6,875 bases of DNA from the NCBI GenBank assembly GCA_030740295.1, contig JASLXP010001188.1:1-6875 (forward strand), in the 5' to 3' direction. The translations under genes and the position numbers were made by a program. Positions 1-6,271 of this stretch are shown here, in pieces. The DNA is from Planctomycetota bacterium (GTDB taxonomy: Bacteria; Planctomycetota; PUPC01; JACPCR01). The notes beneath the pieces are model-generated. The model was not told the DNA's origin. It did no database searches and saw only the letters and a program-made list of their open reading frames with translations. Each line of letters starts with the position of its first letter. Position 1 is the first letter of the stretch.

Positions 1-942
1 GCGAATCCCTTCCAAGGCCTGTGCCGCGAGCTGAACGAGTCCGTCTGCATAGCGCGAGACGTTGGAGCCCTTGTTGGGCTTTGCGTAATTCATCCAGTGC
101 AGGTCACCACTGGTCCCCTGCGATATCGCGCAGACCGGAACGCGTCCTTCGGATTCCAAGTTTTTGGCCAAGCGGTCGGCAAAGAGACCAAAGTAATCCG
201 CGGGGCCTGCGCCACCATGGTAATGCATCGAGAAGTTGGCCAGCACCCCGAGCGGCTTGCCTTTCGACGTCTGAATGGAGATCACCGAGAGTTGATCGTC
301 AATTGGGGCGGATGGCCCGACATAGCTTTGGTTTTGGTAACCCGGGTGCATCATGGCCCGGACGGTCCGGTTGCCGAAGGGGTCGAACTGCATGCGGTCC
401 GGTCTGGTAATCCAGCGGCGGCAATGGGTGAATCCGGGAGCCCGGACCTGGTTCCATCCGATGCGGGCGGGTTCAAGCTTGGTGTGCGCCTGCCGGATGC
501 CCTCGGCAATCTTCGGAGGGAGGAATTTCGTGTAGGCGGGGTCGGCCATGGTCCCGAGACAGTAATTCATCACGCTCGGGGCGCTGTGGGTGTGGGTCGC
601 GGCAATGAGAATCCGGTCGATGGGTATTCCGGTGGCCTTCGAGGCTAACTTCTTTGCTTCGTCACAGACGGTCCGGGGGATCATGCAACTGTCGACGATG
701 GCTATCGCGATGCTCACCTTGCCCCGCTGGAGAACGAAGCAGCGGGCCTTGAGGTCACCAGGATTCATTTTACCGCGGCGACGCTCGGTGAAACCTCCGC
801 TGACCAAGAGGGAGTCAAAGGAACCGGTCACGTCCTGCACGTAGGCCCCGGCTCGCAAAGGTTGTTCGACGGCTTGAGCAGATGCAGCCCAAGGGATGAG
901 TAAGCCGAGGAGAATGGAGGCAGAAGTGATGATGTTAAACAT
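1..942 (-). CDS. Neutral/alkaline ceramidase-like exported hydrolase (partial, C-terminus outside window)
   Basis: Translating the minus strand from the ATG at 942-940 gives 314 uninterrupted residues running off the left edge. Residues 1-22 form a Sec signal peptide (MFNII, a hydrophobic core, then ASA before Q23). Residues 111-122 read ILIAATHTHSAP, the metal-binding HTHS motif of the neutral/alkaline non-lysosomal ceramidase family. NFSMHYHG at 236-243 would give a second zinc-binding histidine, and SQGTSGDLHWMN at 274-285 lies where characterised ceramidases carry their catalytic GD-containing loop. The remaining metal ligands should be in the missing part. Family members cleave the amide bond of ceramide, but many PVC homologues carry this label with no tested substrate, so ceramide specificity is inference. 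An in-frame TTG 45 bases upstream is less likely, because the ATG directly starts a normal signal peptide. No strong ribosome binding site is visible. The gene diverges from the DUF1552 gene. Confidence 0.82.
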   Translation of the reverse strand, partial: MFNIITSASILLGLLIPWAASAQAVEQPLRAGAYVQDVTGSFDSLLVSGGFTERRRGKMNPGDLKARCFVLQRGKVSIAIAIVDSCMIPRTVCDEAKKLASKATGIPIDRILIAATHTHSAPSVMNYCLGTMADPAYTKFLPPKIAEGIRQAHTKLEPARIGWNQVRAPGFTHCRRWITRPDRMQFDPFGNRTVRAMMHPGYQNQSYVGPSAPIDDQLSVISIQTSKGKPLGVLANFSMHYHGGAGPADYFGLFADRLAKNLESEGRVPVCAISQGTSGDLHWMNYAKPNKGSNVSRYADGLVQLAAQALEGIR

Positions 943-1239
943 AATCCAGGGGCCTGATGAACAACATGGTATCGCGGTACTTGCCAAGGCAGAAAGTATG
1001 ACAAAACAAAACAAAAAGGAAACCTCTTCGAGGAAGATGCGCTGATTAGCGTCGTCCACCTAGAAATGCCTGACTAAGTTAGCCTCCAGCCTAAATATCC
1101 TCGGCGAAGTGGGCGCATGGCTTGTCCAAAAAAACTGCATTGGTGCTGTTTTTCGTGTTAGACATGCCATTTTTGCTGTGTTTCAGTCTAGGCTCACAAC
1201 GAACCACGTCACATAACACAACCTGGGTAGCACATTCTC
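943..1239. other. Divergent intergenic region between the ceramidase-like and DUF1552 genes
   Basis: This 297-bp stretch separates two genes pointing away from each other, so it should hold promoters for both. I see no convincing -35/-10 pair in either direction. It holds an A-rich patch around 1000-1020, small 4-bp-stem hairpins such as the one in 1041-1054, and an 11-bp direct repeat listed separately. A stop codon at 1228-1230, in frame with the DUF1552 gene, rules out any earlier start for that gene. No small gene is supported here. Confidence 0.6.
1144..1184 (+). repeat. 11-bp direct repeat at 30-bp spacing upstream of the DUF1552 gene
   Basis: TGCTGTTTTTC at 1144-1154 and TGCTGTGTTTC at 1174-1184 match at 10 of 11 positions. 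Their starts are exactly 30 bp apart, about three helical turns, so a protein bound to each copy would face the same side of the DNA. The pair ends 55 bp before the DUF1552 start codon. This geometry would suit paired activator or repressor sites, but that is inference: the copies are T-rich and could be chance. Confidence 0.35.
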
Positions 1240-2502
1240 ATGAGAAACTCATTGACCCGAAGAAATTTCCTGCGCGCAGGCGGAGTGGCGATCGCCCTCC
1301 CGATGATGGCATCTCTATCTCCAGTCGCCCGAGCGGCCGATGGCAAAAAAGCCGTCAAGCGCATGGTCTGCCTATCGAACAACTACGGGGTCTACCAGAA
1401 GGCATTCTTCCCCACCGCCGGCGGGACCGATTACGAGTTGTCGCCGACGCTGCAACCGCTGGCCAAGCATCGCAAGGATTTCACCGTGTTCTCCAATCTC
1501 GATCACGGCCTGACTGGCGGACATGCTTGTGTGCCGACGTTTCTAAACGGGATCCGGCCGGACATGGCGTCGAGTTTTCCCGAGGGGAACATCAGCATGG
1601 ACCAGAAAGCAGCCGAGTTCGTCGGCGCGGCGACCCGCTATCCGTCGATGACACTCAAGGTAAAGGAAAACAACCAGACCAGCTTCACCCGCACGGGAGT
1701 GCAGGTGCCCTCCATCGACGTCACGTCCATGTATCGCAAGCTGTTTCTCGAGGACTCCGCCGAGGCGAGGAACCAGGAGCGACTGCGCCTGAAGCGGCAC
1801 GGCAGCATTCTGGACTCGGTGCGCGACAAAGCCAAGGCAGTGAATCGTGAACTGGGGAAACAAGACCAGCAGAAGTTTGCCGAGTATCTCGATTCCGTGC
1901 GCAGCTTGGAAAAGAAGATCGATTTGCAGGAACCGTGGCTCGACCGCCCAAAGCCGAAGACCGAACTGGAGGAGCCGCGCCCACAGCCGAAGACCGCGGA
2001 TGAAATGAAGATCATGATGGAGTTGGTGGCGCTGGCTATCGAAACGGATTCCACCCGCGTCATGACGCTCACCAGCGGGTTTACCAATGGGGACTTCGGC
2101 CTGCAGGGCGGTTATCACGGATTTTCTCACCACGGGGAGCTCCCGGAGAAAACCGCGGCCCTGAAACTAATCGAGAGCAACCAGATGGCGCAGATGGCCT
2201 ATCTCATCGACCTGTTGAAGGGGAAGGAAGACCCGATCAATGGAGGCACGCTGTTCGACCACACCATGATCTTGTTTGGCTGCGGCATGGCGACTGGAAC
2301 CCATTCGTGCAAGAACATGCCGCTGGTACTCGCCGGCGGCGGATTCAAACTGGGCGAGCACGTCGTGTTGCCCGAGGGGAAATTCGAGCGGGTGAAAGCG
2401 TGCAACTTGCTGTTATCCATGCTGCAGAACTTTGGCCTGGAAGTGGACCGGTTCGGGACAAGCACGGGAACGCTGACGGGACTGGAGATAAAATCGGCCT
2501 AG
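1240..2502 (+). CDS. HXXSHH (DUF1552) family protein, Tat-exported
   Basis: This 420-residue protein opens with a twin-arginine signal: TRRNFLR at 6-12, a hydrophobic stretch at 13-26 and ARA at 30-32 as the likely cleavage site. The mature part matches DUF1552, a family defined in planctomycetes and named for its HXXSHH motif, which is present exactly as HGFSHH at 293-298. Other conserved-looking segments are NNYG at 47-50, SNLDHG at 85-90 with HACVPTFLNG at 95-104, and FGCGMATGTHSCKNMP at 346-361. Length is normal for the family and nothing is broken. The start is fixed by an in-frame stop at 1228-1230, although the ribosome binding site is weak. Tat export suggests folding, perhaps around a cofactor, before export, but no activity is known. 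The gene lies 45 bp upstream of the DUF1592 gene in the same direction, a pairing typical of PVC genomes, so the two products probably act in one process outside the cytoplasm. Confidence 0.93.
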   Translation: MRNSLTRRNFLRAGGVAIALPMMASLSPVARAADGKKAVKRMVCLSNNYGVYQKAFFPTAGGTDYELSPTLQPLAKHRKDFTVFSNLDHGLTGGHACVPTFLNGIRPDMASSFPEGNISMDQKAAEFVGAATRYPSMTLKVKENNQTSFTRTGVQVPSIDVTSMYRKLFLEDSAEARNQERLRLKRHGSILDSVRDKAKAVNRELGKQDQQKFAEYLDSVRSLEKKIDLQEPWLDRPKPKTELEEPRPQPKTADEMKIMMELVALAIETDSTRVMTLTSGFTNGDFGLQGGYHGFSHHGELPEKTAALKLIESNQMAQMAYLIDLLKGKEDPINGGTLFDHTMILFGCGMATGTHSCKNMPLVLAGGGFKLGEHVVLPEGKFERVKACNLLLSMLQNFGLEVDRFGTSTGTLTGLEIKSA

Positions 2503-2513
2503 GTTTATCGGGC

Positions 2514-2545
2514 AAAGACACCAAGGCACGAAAGACAGAAGGGCA
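2514..2545 (+). repeat. Short quasi-periodic GRCA repeat in the DUF1552-DUF1592 spacer
   Basis: Four copies of a GRCA core follow each other: GACA at 2517, GGCA at 2525, GACA at 2534 and GGCA at 2542. They are spaced 8, 9 and 8 bases apart, each preceded by an A-rich triplet. The block fills most of the 45-bp spacer and ends two bases before the GTG start of the next gene. It resembles the interspersed AAAGRCAC-type degenerate repeats I know from intergenic DNA of many environmental bacteria, including Verrucomicrobiota. That likeness is from memory and was not tested by a search. Confidence 0.55.
2538..2543 (+). promoter_or_regulatory. Ribosome binding site for the GTG start at 2548
   Basis: GAAGGG ends four bases before the GTG at 2548. 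It is the only Shine-Dalgarno-like sequence in the spacer and is formed by the last unit of the short repeat. No ATG, GTG or TTG occurs in frame between the upstream stop (2500-2502) and this GTG, so the start is well determined. Confidence 0.5.
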
Positions 2546-2547
2546 TT

Positions 2548-5097
2548 GTGAAAATACAAGTTCTCTGGATTTCGATTCTTTGCGGCTTCGCATCCTTGTG
2601 TGGGGCCGATCCGGCTCTCGAAGCGCACAGACCATTTCTCGAGGCGCACTGCTTCGAATGCCACGGACCCAAGAAACAAAAAGGCGATTTCCGTTTCGAC
2701 ACACTCGAGACCGATCTTTCCGAACTACCGACGCTCGAAGCCTGGCAAGGCATTCTTGATCAACTCAACCTCGGCGAGATGCCACCGAAGAAGCAGTCGC
2801 AGCCGCCCTTCGAGGAAAGCGCCAAGGTGATCGAGGGTCTGACATCTGTGTTGCAGCAAGCCTACGCTAAGCGAAAGAGCACCGGGGGTCAGGCGGTCAT
2901 TCGGCGGCTGAACAAATTCGAGTTGCGTAACACGCTGCGTGACTTGTTCTACGTCAATCATCCCGATTTTGACCCCACCGTGGTATCCGGACTCTACGAC
3001 TTCAACGGCAACGGCATAACTGCCCAGAAGACGATCGAGCCGACGCGGAGCTTTCAGGACGATGAGGAAGCGGAGGGTTTCGACAACATCGGCCAGCAAC
3101 TGGTGATGTCGGACTTCCTCCTAAAGATGCTGATTGGCGCTGGCGAAGAGGTCATCGACATGGCCACGCACGACGAACCGCAGAAACCTTTCGAGGCAGA
3201 GACTTTCACCGCCCCTATTTGCACCACGGCGCTGGCCGGAGGGAGCCTCGGCAAGTATCAGCGAGACAAGAAAGAGCCTTACGACGAGGTGTTCCAGCGC
3301 TGGGACCGCTACAACCGGATCGGACCGGACAAGTACAACAATGGGATACGCAGACCGGCCAACTACAGGATCACCTTCGAAGTCTCCGCCCACAACCCGA
3401 AGGCGGATGCGTGGGGCAACTGGACGGTGCGCGAGGGAGGGCTCATCCATCAGGGACGCCAAAGCTTGGACGAACCATTCGAGATCGGTCTCTACCTGCA
3501 GCGCAATGAGCACAAGCGCGGACCACGCCACGACCGCATCAAACGTTGGACACTGCCCGGCGATGGCAAGAAGCGGACCTTCTCCTTCGAGACTTGGATC
3601 GACAATCCATGGAGTACCTGGATCGGTTGGGAGAACGGCCCCTGGTTCCGGCACAACGCCTGGCACATCCTGCTCGAACAATGGTACCCGAAAGAATACG
3701 AGAAGATCGATCGCAAACAGAAAGACTTCAAGAAGGAGGTCGCTGCAGTACTGTTCAAAAAAGGCTATCTCGGGCCGACTCTCCGCGTACACAGCTACCG
3801 CATCGAACCCATGGCCCAAGAGTGGCCGCCCAAAAGCCACTCCGCCCTGTACGGAACGGGGCCGCTCGAAGAGGCGGACCTGAAAAAGCTCTTCCACGCC
3901 TTCGCCGAGCGGGCCTACCGGCGACCGGTCGCGCCCGAGGAAGTGGAGACCTTCGTCGATCTGGCGGAAGAACTGGAAGCGGATGGCAATTCGAAACAGG
4001 AAGCGATGAAAGGCGCCTACGTTGCGATGCTCTGTTCGCCCGACTTCGTATACCTGCGGCAGAACCCAGGGAAGCTCAACGACTTCGCGCTCGCTTCGCG
4101 CCTGAGCTACTTTCTCTGGTCGTCGATGCCCGATGAAGCGCTGATGAAGCTCGCCCGGGCAGGCAAATTGTCGGATTCCGCGGAGTTGCGGCGTCAGACC
4201 GAGAGGATGTTGCAAGACCCGAAAGCCGCCGCGTTTGTCCGCCATTTTCCCGAACGTTGGCTGAAGCTGCACGAACTGGGGCGCATGGAGCCAGATAAAA
4301 GAGGTCCCTACGGGCATTACTTCCGGGTGAAGGACTACCTTGTCCCGCAGGTCGACGCATTCTTCCGCGACCTCTTGGACAACAACGGCCCGATCCGCAA
4401 CTTCATAGATTCCGACTACACTTTCATGAACAAGCTGCTCGGCGAACTGATCTACAAGCAGAAGGTACTTGGCGAAAACTTGCGGAAAGTGAAATTGGAG
4501 GATACGCGGCGCGGCGGGTTGCTTACCATGCCTGCGGTCATGACCGTGACGGCCAACGGGGTGGATACCTCACCGATCGTACGCGGCGTGTACGTACTCG
4601 AAAACATTCTCGGCACTCCTCCACCCAAACCACCGCCCGACGTGGAACCGCTCTCGCCTGATCTGCGCGGGGTGAAAACTCTCAAAGAGCAACTAGCGAT
4701 CCACCGCGACCAGGAGGCGTGCAGGAGTTGTCACCAGAAGATCGATCCCATGGGCCACGCGCTCGAGAGTTTCGACCCGATCGGGCGTTGGCGTGATCAT
4801 TACCCAAAGGAGGACAAGAAAGCCAAGCAAGCGCCGCCGATCGATACCGCCGCAGTGCTGGCGAACGGTCACGAAGTCAAAGATCTCGTCGAGTTCAAAG
4901 CCATGCTGATGGAACGCGAATCACAAGTGGCGCGCTGCCTGACTGAGAAGATGTTGACCTATGCCACCGGTCGCCTGCTTGAAGCCGGCGATCGCGGCGA
5001 AACCAACCGAATAACGTCCGAACTGGAGAAGGACGGCAACCGCCTGCGCGACTTGGTTCACTTTGTCGTGCAAAGCAAGCTCTTCTTGAACAAGTAG
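2548..5097 (+). CDS. Planctomycete cytochrome c (PSCyt1) protein with DUF1587/1595/1592/1588/1585 domains
   Basis: This 849-residue protein starts at GTG. Residues 1-20 are a Sec-type signal (MKIQVLWISILCGFASLCGA). A PSCyt1 cytochrome domain follows: CFECH at 35-39 is a c-type heme site, and GEMPP at 76-80 offers a possible axial methionine. DUF1587 begins around RRLNKFELRNTLRDLF (119-134). DUF1595 lies near 444-505 (FAERAYRRPVAPEEVE), DUF1592 at about 511-640 (SRLSYFLWSSMPDEAL), DUF1588 at about 653-745 (RRGGLLTMPAVM, TSPIVRGVYVLENILGT, then CRSCHQKIDPMG with a second CxxCH at 725-729) and DUF1585 at about 770-845 (LTYATGRLLE). Residues 200-435 between DUF1587 and DUF1595 are not assigned and hold ten tryptophans between 289 and 379. 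This domain order is normal for the family. The product is probably an exported heme protein. A redox or polymer-degrading role has been proposed for such proteins, but none is proven here. It follows the DUF1552 gene in one likely operon. Confidence 0.93.
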   Translation: MKIQVLWISILCGFASLCGADPALEAHRPFLEAHCFECHGPKKQKGDFRFDTLETDLSELPTLEAWQGILDQLNLGEMPPKKQSQPPFEESAKVIEGLTSVLQQAYAKRKSTGGQAVIRRLNKFELRNTLRDLFYVNHPDFDPTVVSGLYDFNGNGITAQKTIEPTRSFQDDEEAEGFDNIGQQLVMSDFLLKMLIGAGEEVIDMATHDEPQKPFEAETFTAPICTTALAGGSLGKYQRDKKEPYDEVFQRWDRYNRIGPDKYNNGIRRPANYRITFEVSAHNPKADAWGNWTVREGGLIHQGRQSLDEPFEIGLYLQRNEHKRGPRHDRIKRWTLPGDGKKRTFSFETWIDNPWSTWIGWENGPWFRHNAWHILLEQWYPKEYEKIDRKQKDFKKEVAAVLFKKGYLGPTLRVHSYRIEPMAQEWPPKSHSALYGTGPLEEADLKKLFHAFAERAYRRPVAPEEVETFVDLAEELEADGNSKQEAMKGAYVAMLCSPDFVYLRQNPGKLNDFALASRLSYFLWSSMPDEALMKLARAGKLSDSAELRRQTERMLQDPKAAAFVRHFPERWLKLHELGRMEPDKRGPYGHYFRVKDYLVPQVDAFFRDLLDNNGPIRNFIDSDYTFMNKLLGELIYKQKVLGENLRKVKLEDTRRGGLLTMPAVMTVTANGVDTSPIVRGVYVLENILGTPPPKPPPDVEPLSPDLRGVKTLKEQLAIHRDQEACRSCHQKIDPMGHALESFDPIGRWRDHYPKEDKKAKQAPPIDTAAVLANGHEVKDLVEFKAMLMERESQVARCLTEKMLTYATGRLLEAGDRGETNRITSELEKDGNRLRDLVHFVVQSKLFLNK

Positions 5098-5145
5098 GCC
5101 GGTTGGGGAAAACCCATCGTTCCGTTACAGAAATAATCAGGGCCA

Positions 5146-5171
5146 GATTCCCTTTGAAAACGGGGAGAATC
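5146..5171 (-). terminator. Weak hairpin downstream of the phosphoesterase gene, possible terminator
   Basis: GATTCCC at 5146-5152 can pair with GGG (5162-5164) plus AATC (5168-5171), leaving a 9-base loop and a 3-base bulge (5165-5167). It lies about 57 bp past the stop of the minus-strand phosphoesterase gene. On that strand it is followed, after a few bases, by a moderately T-rich run around 5125-5135. It also lies about 50 bp past the plus-strand DUF1592 stop, but with no T-tract in that direction. The bulge and lack of a clean U-tract make this tentative. Confidence 0.25.
5148..5165 (+). repeat. Flanking motif copy 1 (TTCCC-N3-GAAAACGGGG)
   Basis: TTCCC at 5148-5152 and GAAAACGGGG at 5156-5165 recur in the same order and orientation at 6165-6180, on the other side of the metallophosphoesterase gene. 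In this copy the two parts are three bases apart, and they form most of the hairpin listed above. This is either a chance match of A/G-rich DNA or a remnant of a shared intergenic element. Confidence 0.35.
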
Positions 5172-5227
5172 CACATGGTCACGTGAAGCTCCACGAGTGG
5201 TACAGCGCTGTGGCAATTGCTTATCGG

Positions 5228-6061
5228 CTATTCGTCCATTCCCTCAAGCGCCACGAATCCGTGCACCATCTTCCCCTTCGCGGCAACATCCCACCATCGA
5301 AATCCCATCGGGCGCTTGTCGAAGTTCTTGCTGGTGGTTTCTCCATTGACGAGCTGAATCCCTTTGTACTCGTTAACCACCAATTTGTGGGTGTGACCGG
5401 CCAGGAAGGCCACCACGCCATTCTCCTTGCAGAGCTTCAGTAGCTCCATGCGTTTTGCGGACGGGATGTTGTAGTAGTTTTCCTTCTCATCCGGTGTCTT
5501 CACAAAGAGCGGATAGTGCACCACCACCACGACCGGACTGACCTTCTTCTTTGCTGCCGCAAGGACCCCTTTGAACCACTTGTCGTGCTTCTCCGACTCG
5601 CCCTCCAGTGGTGCCTTCCATAGCTGGGTATTGGCGATCACGAAGGTGTAACCCTTGTGCTCAACGGTGTAGTAGTCCTTCCCGATCTTTTCACGATATG
5701 CCTGCAGCGACTCCGCAGTCGGCTTGTTGCCGACATCGTGATTCCCAGCCGCACAGTGACAAGGAATTTTGAATCCTGCCTTAATTCGATTGAAGTCGGC
5801 CCATGATTTGTCGTTGGCCTTGCTGACGAGATCCCCACATATCACCACAAAATCAGGTTTCATTTTGTTGATCTGGGCCACAGCAAGCCCAAAGGTTTTC
5901 ACGTCGTGCTCATAACCACCCATTCCGAGCTGCGTGTCGCACATCTGCGCAAAAGAAAACAAGCGAGGCCCGGCCAACTTGCCCGGCACCTTCGGCTCAA
6001 TCTCCGCAGCTGAAGTGGACGCCAACAACAAACCAGTAAAAATTAGAATAAGTACTTTCAT
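5228..6061 (-). CDS. Exported calcineurin-like metallophosphoesterase (CPPED1/CSTP1-like)
   Basis: This 277-residue protein starts at the ATG complementary to 6059-6061. Residues 1-19 are a signal peptide (MKVLILIFTGLLLASTSAA). The calcineurin-like metal-binding motifs come in order: D42-T-Q44, GD at 76-77, GNHD at 106-109, H182 (VVVHYP) and GHTH at 222-225. The first motif is DxQ rather than the usual DxH. The CPPED1/CSTP1-type branch also has Q there, so the enzyme is probably intact. Such enzymes hydrolyse phosphomono- or diesters using two metal ions, and the substrate cannot be told from sequence. The short length fits a single catalytic domain. Only a weak AAGG lies very close to the start. 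The gene converges with the DUF1592 gene and diverges from the propeller gene, so it is probably transcribed alone. Confidence 0.9.
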   Translation of the reverse strand: MKVLILIFTGLLLASTSAAEIEPKVPGKLAGPRLFSFAQMCDTQLGMGGYEHDVKTFGLAVAQINKMKPDFVVICGDLVSKANDKSWADFNRIKAGFKIPCHCAAGNHDVGNKPTAESLQAYREKIGKDYYTVEHKGYTFVIANTQLWKAPLEGESEKHDKWFKGVLAAAKKKVSPVVVVVHYPLFVKTPDEKENYYNIPSAKRMELLKLCKENGVVAFLAGHTHKLVVNEYKGIQLVNGETTSKNFDKRPMGFRWWDVAAKGKMVHGFVALEGMDE

Positions 6062-6068
6062 TGCCTTG

Positions 6069-6117
6069 AGAGAATCCTACCCCACCATCCTGATTAAAGA
6101 GAAGTTCAGAGAATCCT
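6069..6117. repeat. 10-bp direct repeat AGAGAATCCT, two copies
   Basis: AGAGAATCCT occurs at 6069-6078 and 6108-6117, starts 39 bp apart, just upstream of the phosphoesterase start in the 210-bp divergent intergenic region. The 8-mer GAGAATCC also occurs at 607-614 inside the ceramidase-like gene and at 5165-5172, so the core is not rare here. A regulatory role is possible but unsupported. Confidence 0.3.
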
Positions 6118-6164
6118 CACTTCAATCTTACTGTTTATGAAAGATGAGTGTGAAGAGCTGTATT

Positions 6165-6180
6165 TTCCCAGAAAACGGGG
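6165..6180 (+). repeat. Flanking motif copy 2 (TTCCC-N-GAAAACGGGG)
   Basis: TTCCC at 6165-6169 is followed, after one base, by GAAAACGGGG at 6171-6180, repeating the motif at 5148-5165. The two copies lie in the intergenic regions on either side of the phosphoesterase gene, about 1 kb apart and in direct orientation. This copy has the CCC/GGG complement but forms a poorer hairpin than copy 1. Confidence 0.35.
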
Positions 6181-6271
6181 GATTCGATGTTCGTTGGGTT
6201 CGATTTCCATCACCCGCTCCATTTCATTTTCCTTGGGATTTTAGATTCGCTCGTTAGACTGTAAGCAAATT

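Noticed and set aside
97..648. 183-codon plus-strand frame opposite the ceramidase-like gene
   Set aside because: It is antisense to a frame with a clear signal peptide and metal motifs. It looks like a shadow of that gene.
969..980. Near-palindrome GTATCGCGGTAC upstream of the ceramidase-like gene
   Set aside because: One central pair is G-T and it stands alone. A 12-base near-palindrome is expected by chance in a window this size.
1116..1160. 14-residue Cys-rich mini-frame (MACPKKLHWCCFSC) upstream of the DUF1552 gene
   Set aside because: Too short to support, with no ribosome binding site. A leader-peptide role would be guesswork.
1122..1850. TTG-started plus-strand frame with a hydrophobic N-terminus before and overlapping the DUF1552 gene
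   Set aside because: Most of it is an out-of-frame reading of the DUF1552 gene, rich in Arg and Pro. The hydrophobic start is short and has no ribosome binding site.
2590..2607. Possible lipobox ending at Cys18 of the DUF1592 protein
   Set aside because: The residue before the cysteine is Leu, where lipoboxes need a small residue. Ordinary signal-peptidase cleavage after Ala20 fits better.
3121..4317. 398-codon open frame on the minus strand, antisense to the DUF1592 gene
   Set aside because: It lies wholly inside a well-supported gene in G+C-rich DNA, where antisense frames stay open by codon bias. Its translation shows no recognisable domain.
5104..5116. TGGG-GAAAA-CCCA hairpin just after the DUF1592 stop
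   Set aside because: It has only four base pairs and no following T-tract, too weak to call a terminator.
6233..6260. Possible promoter for the propeller gene: TTGGGA, 16 bases, TAGACT
   Set aside because: Each box matches the sigma-70 consensus at only four of six positions, and transcription would start almost at the ATG.
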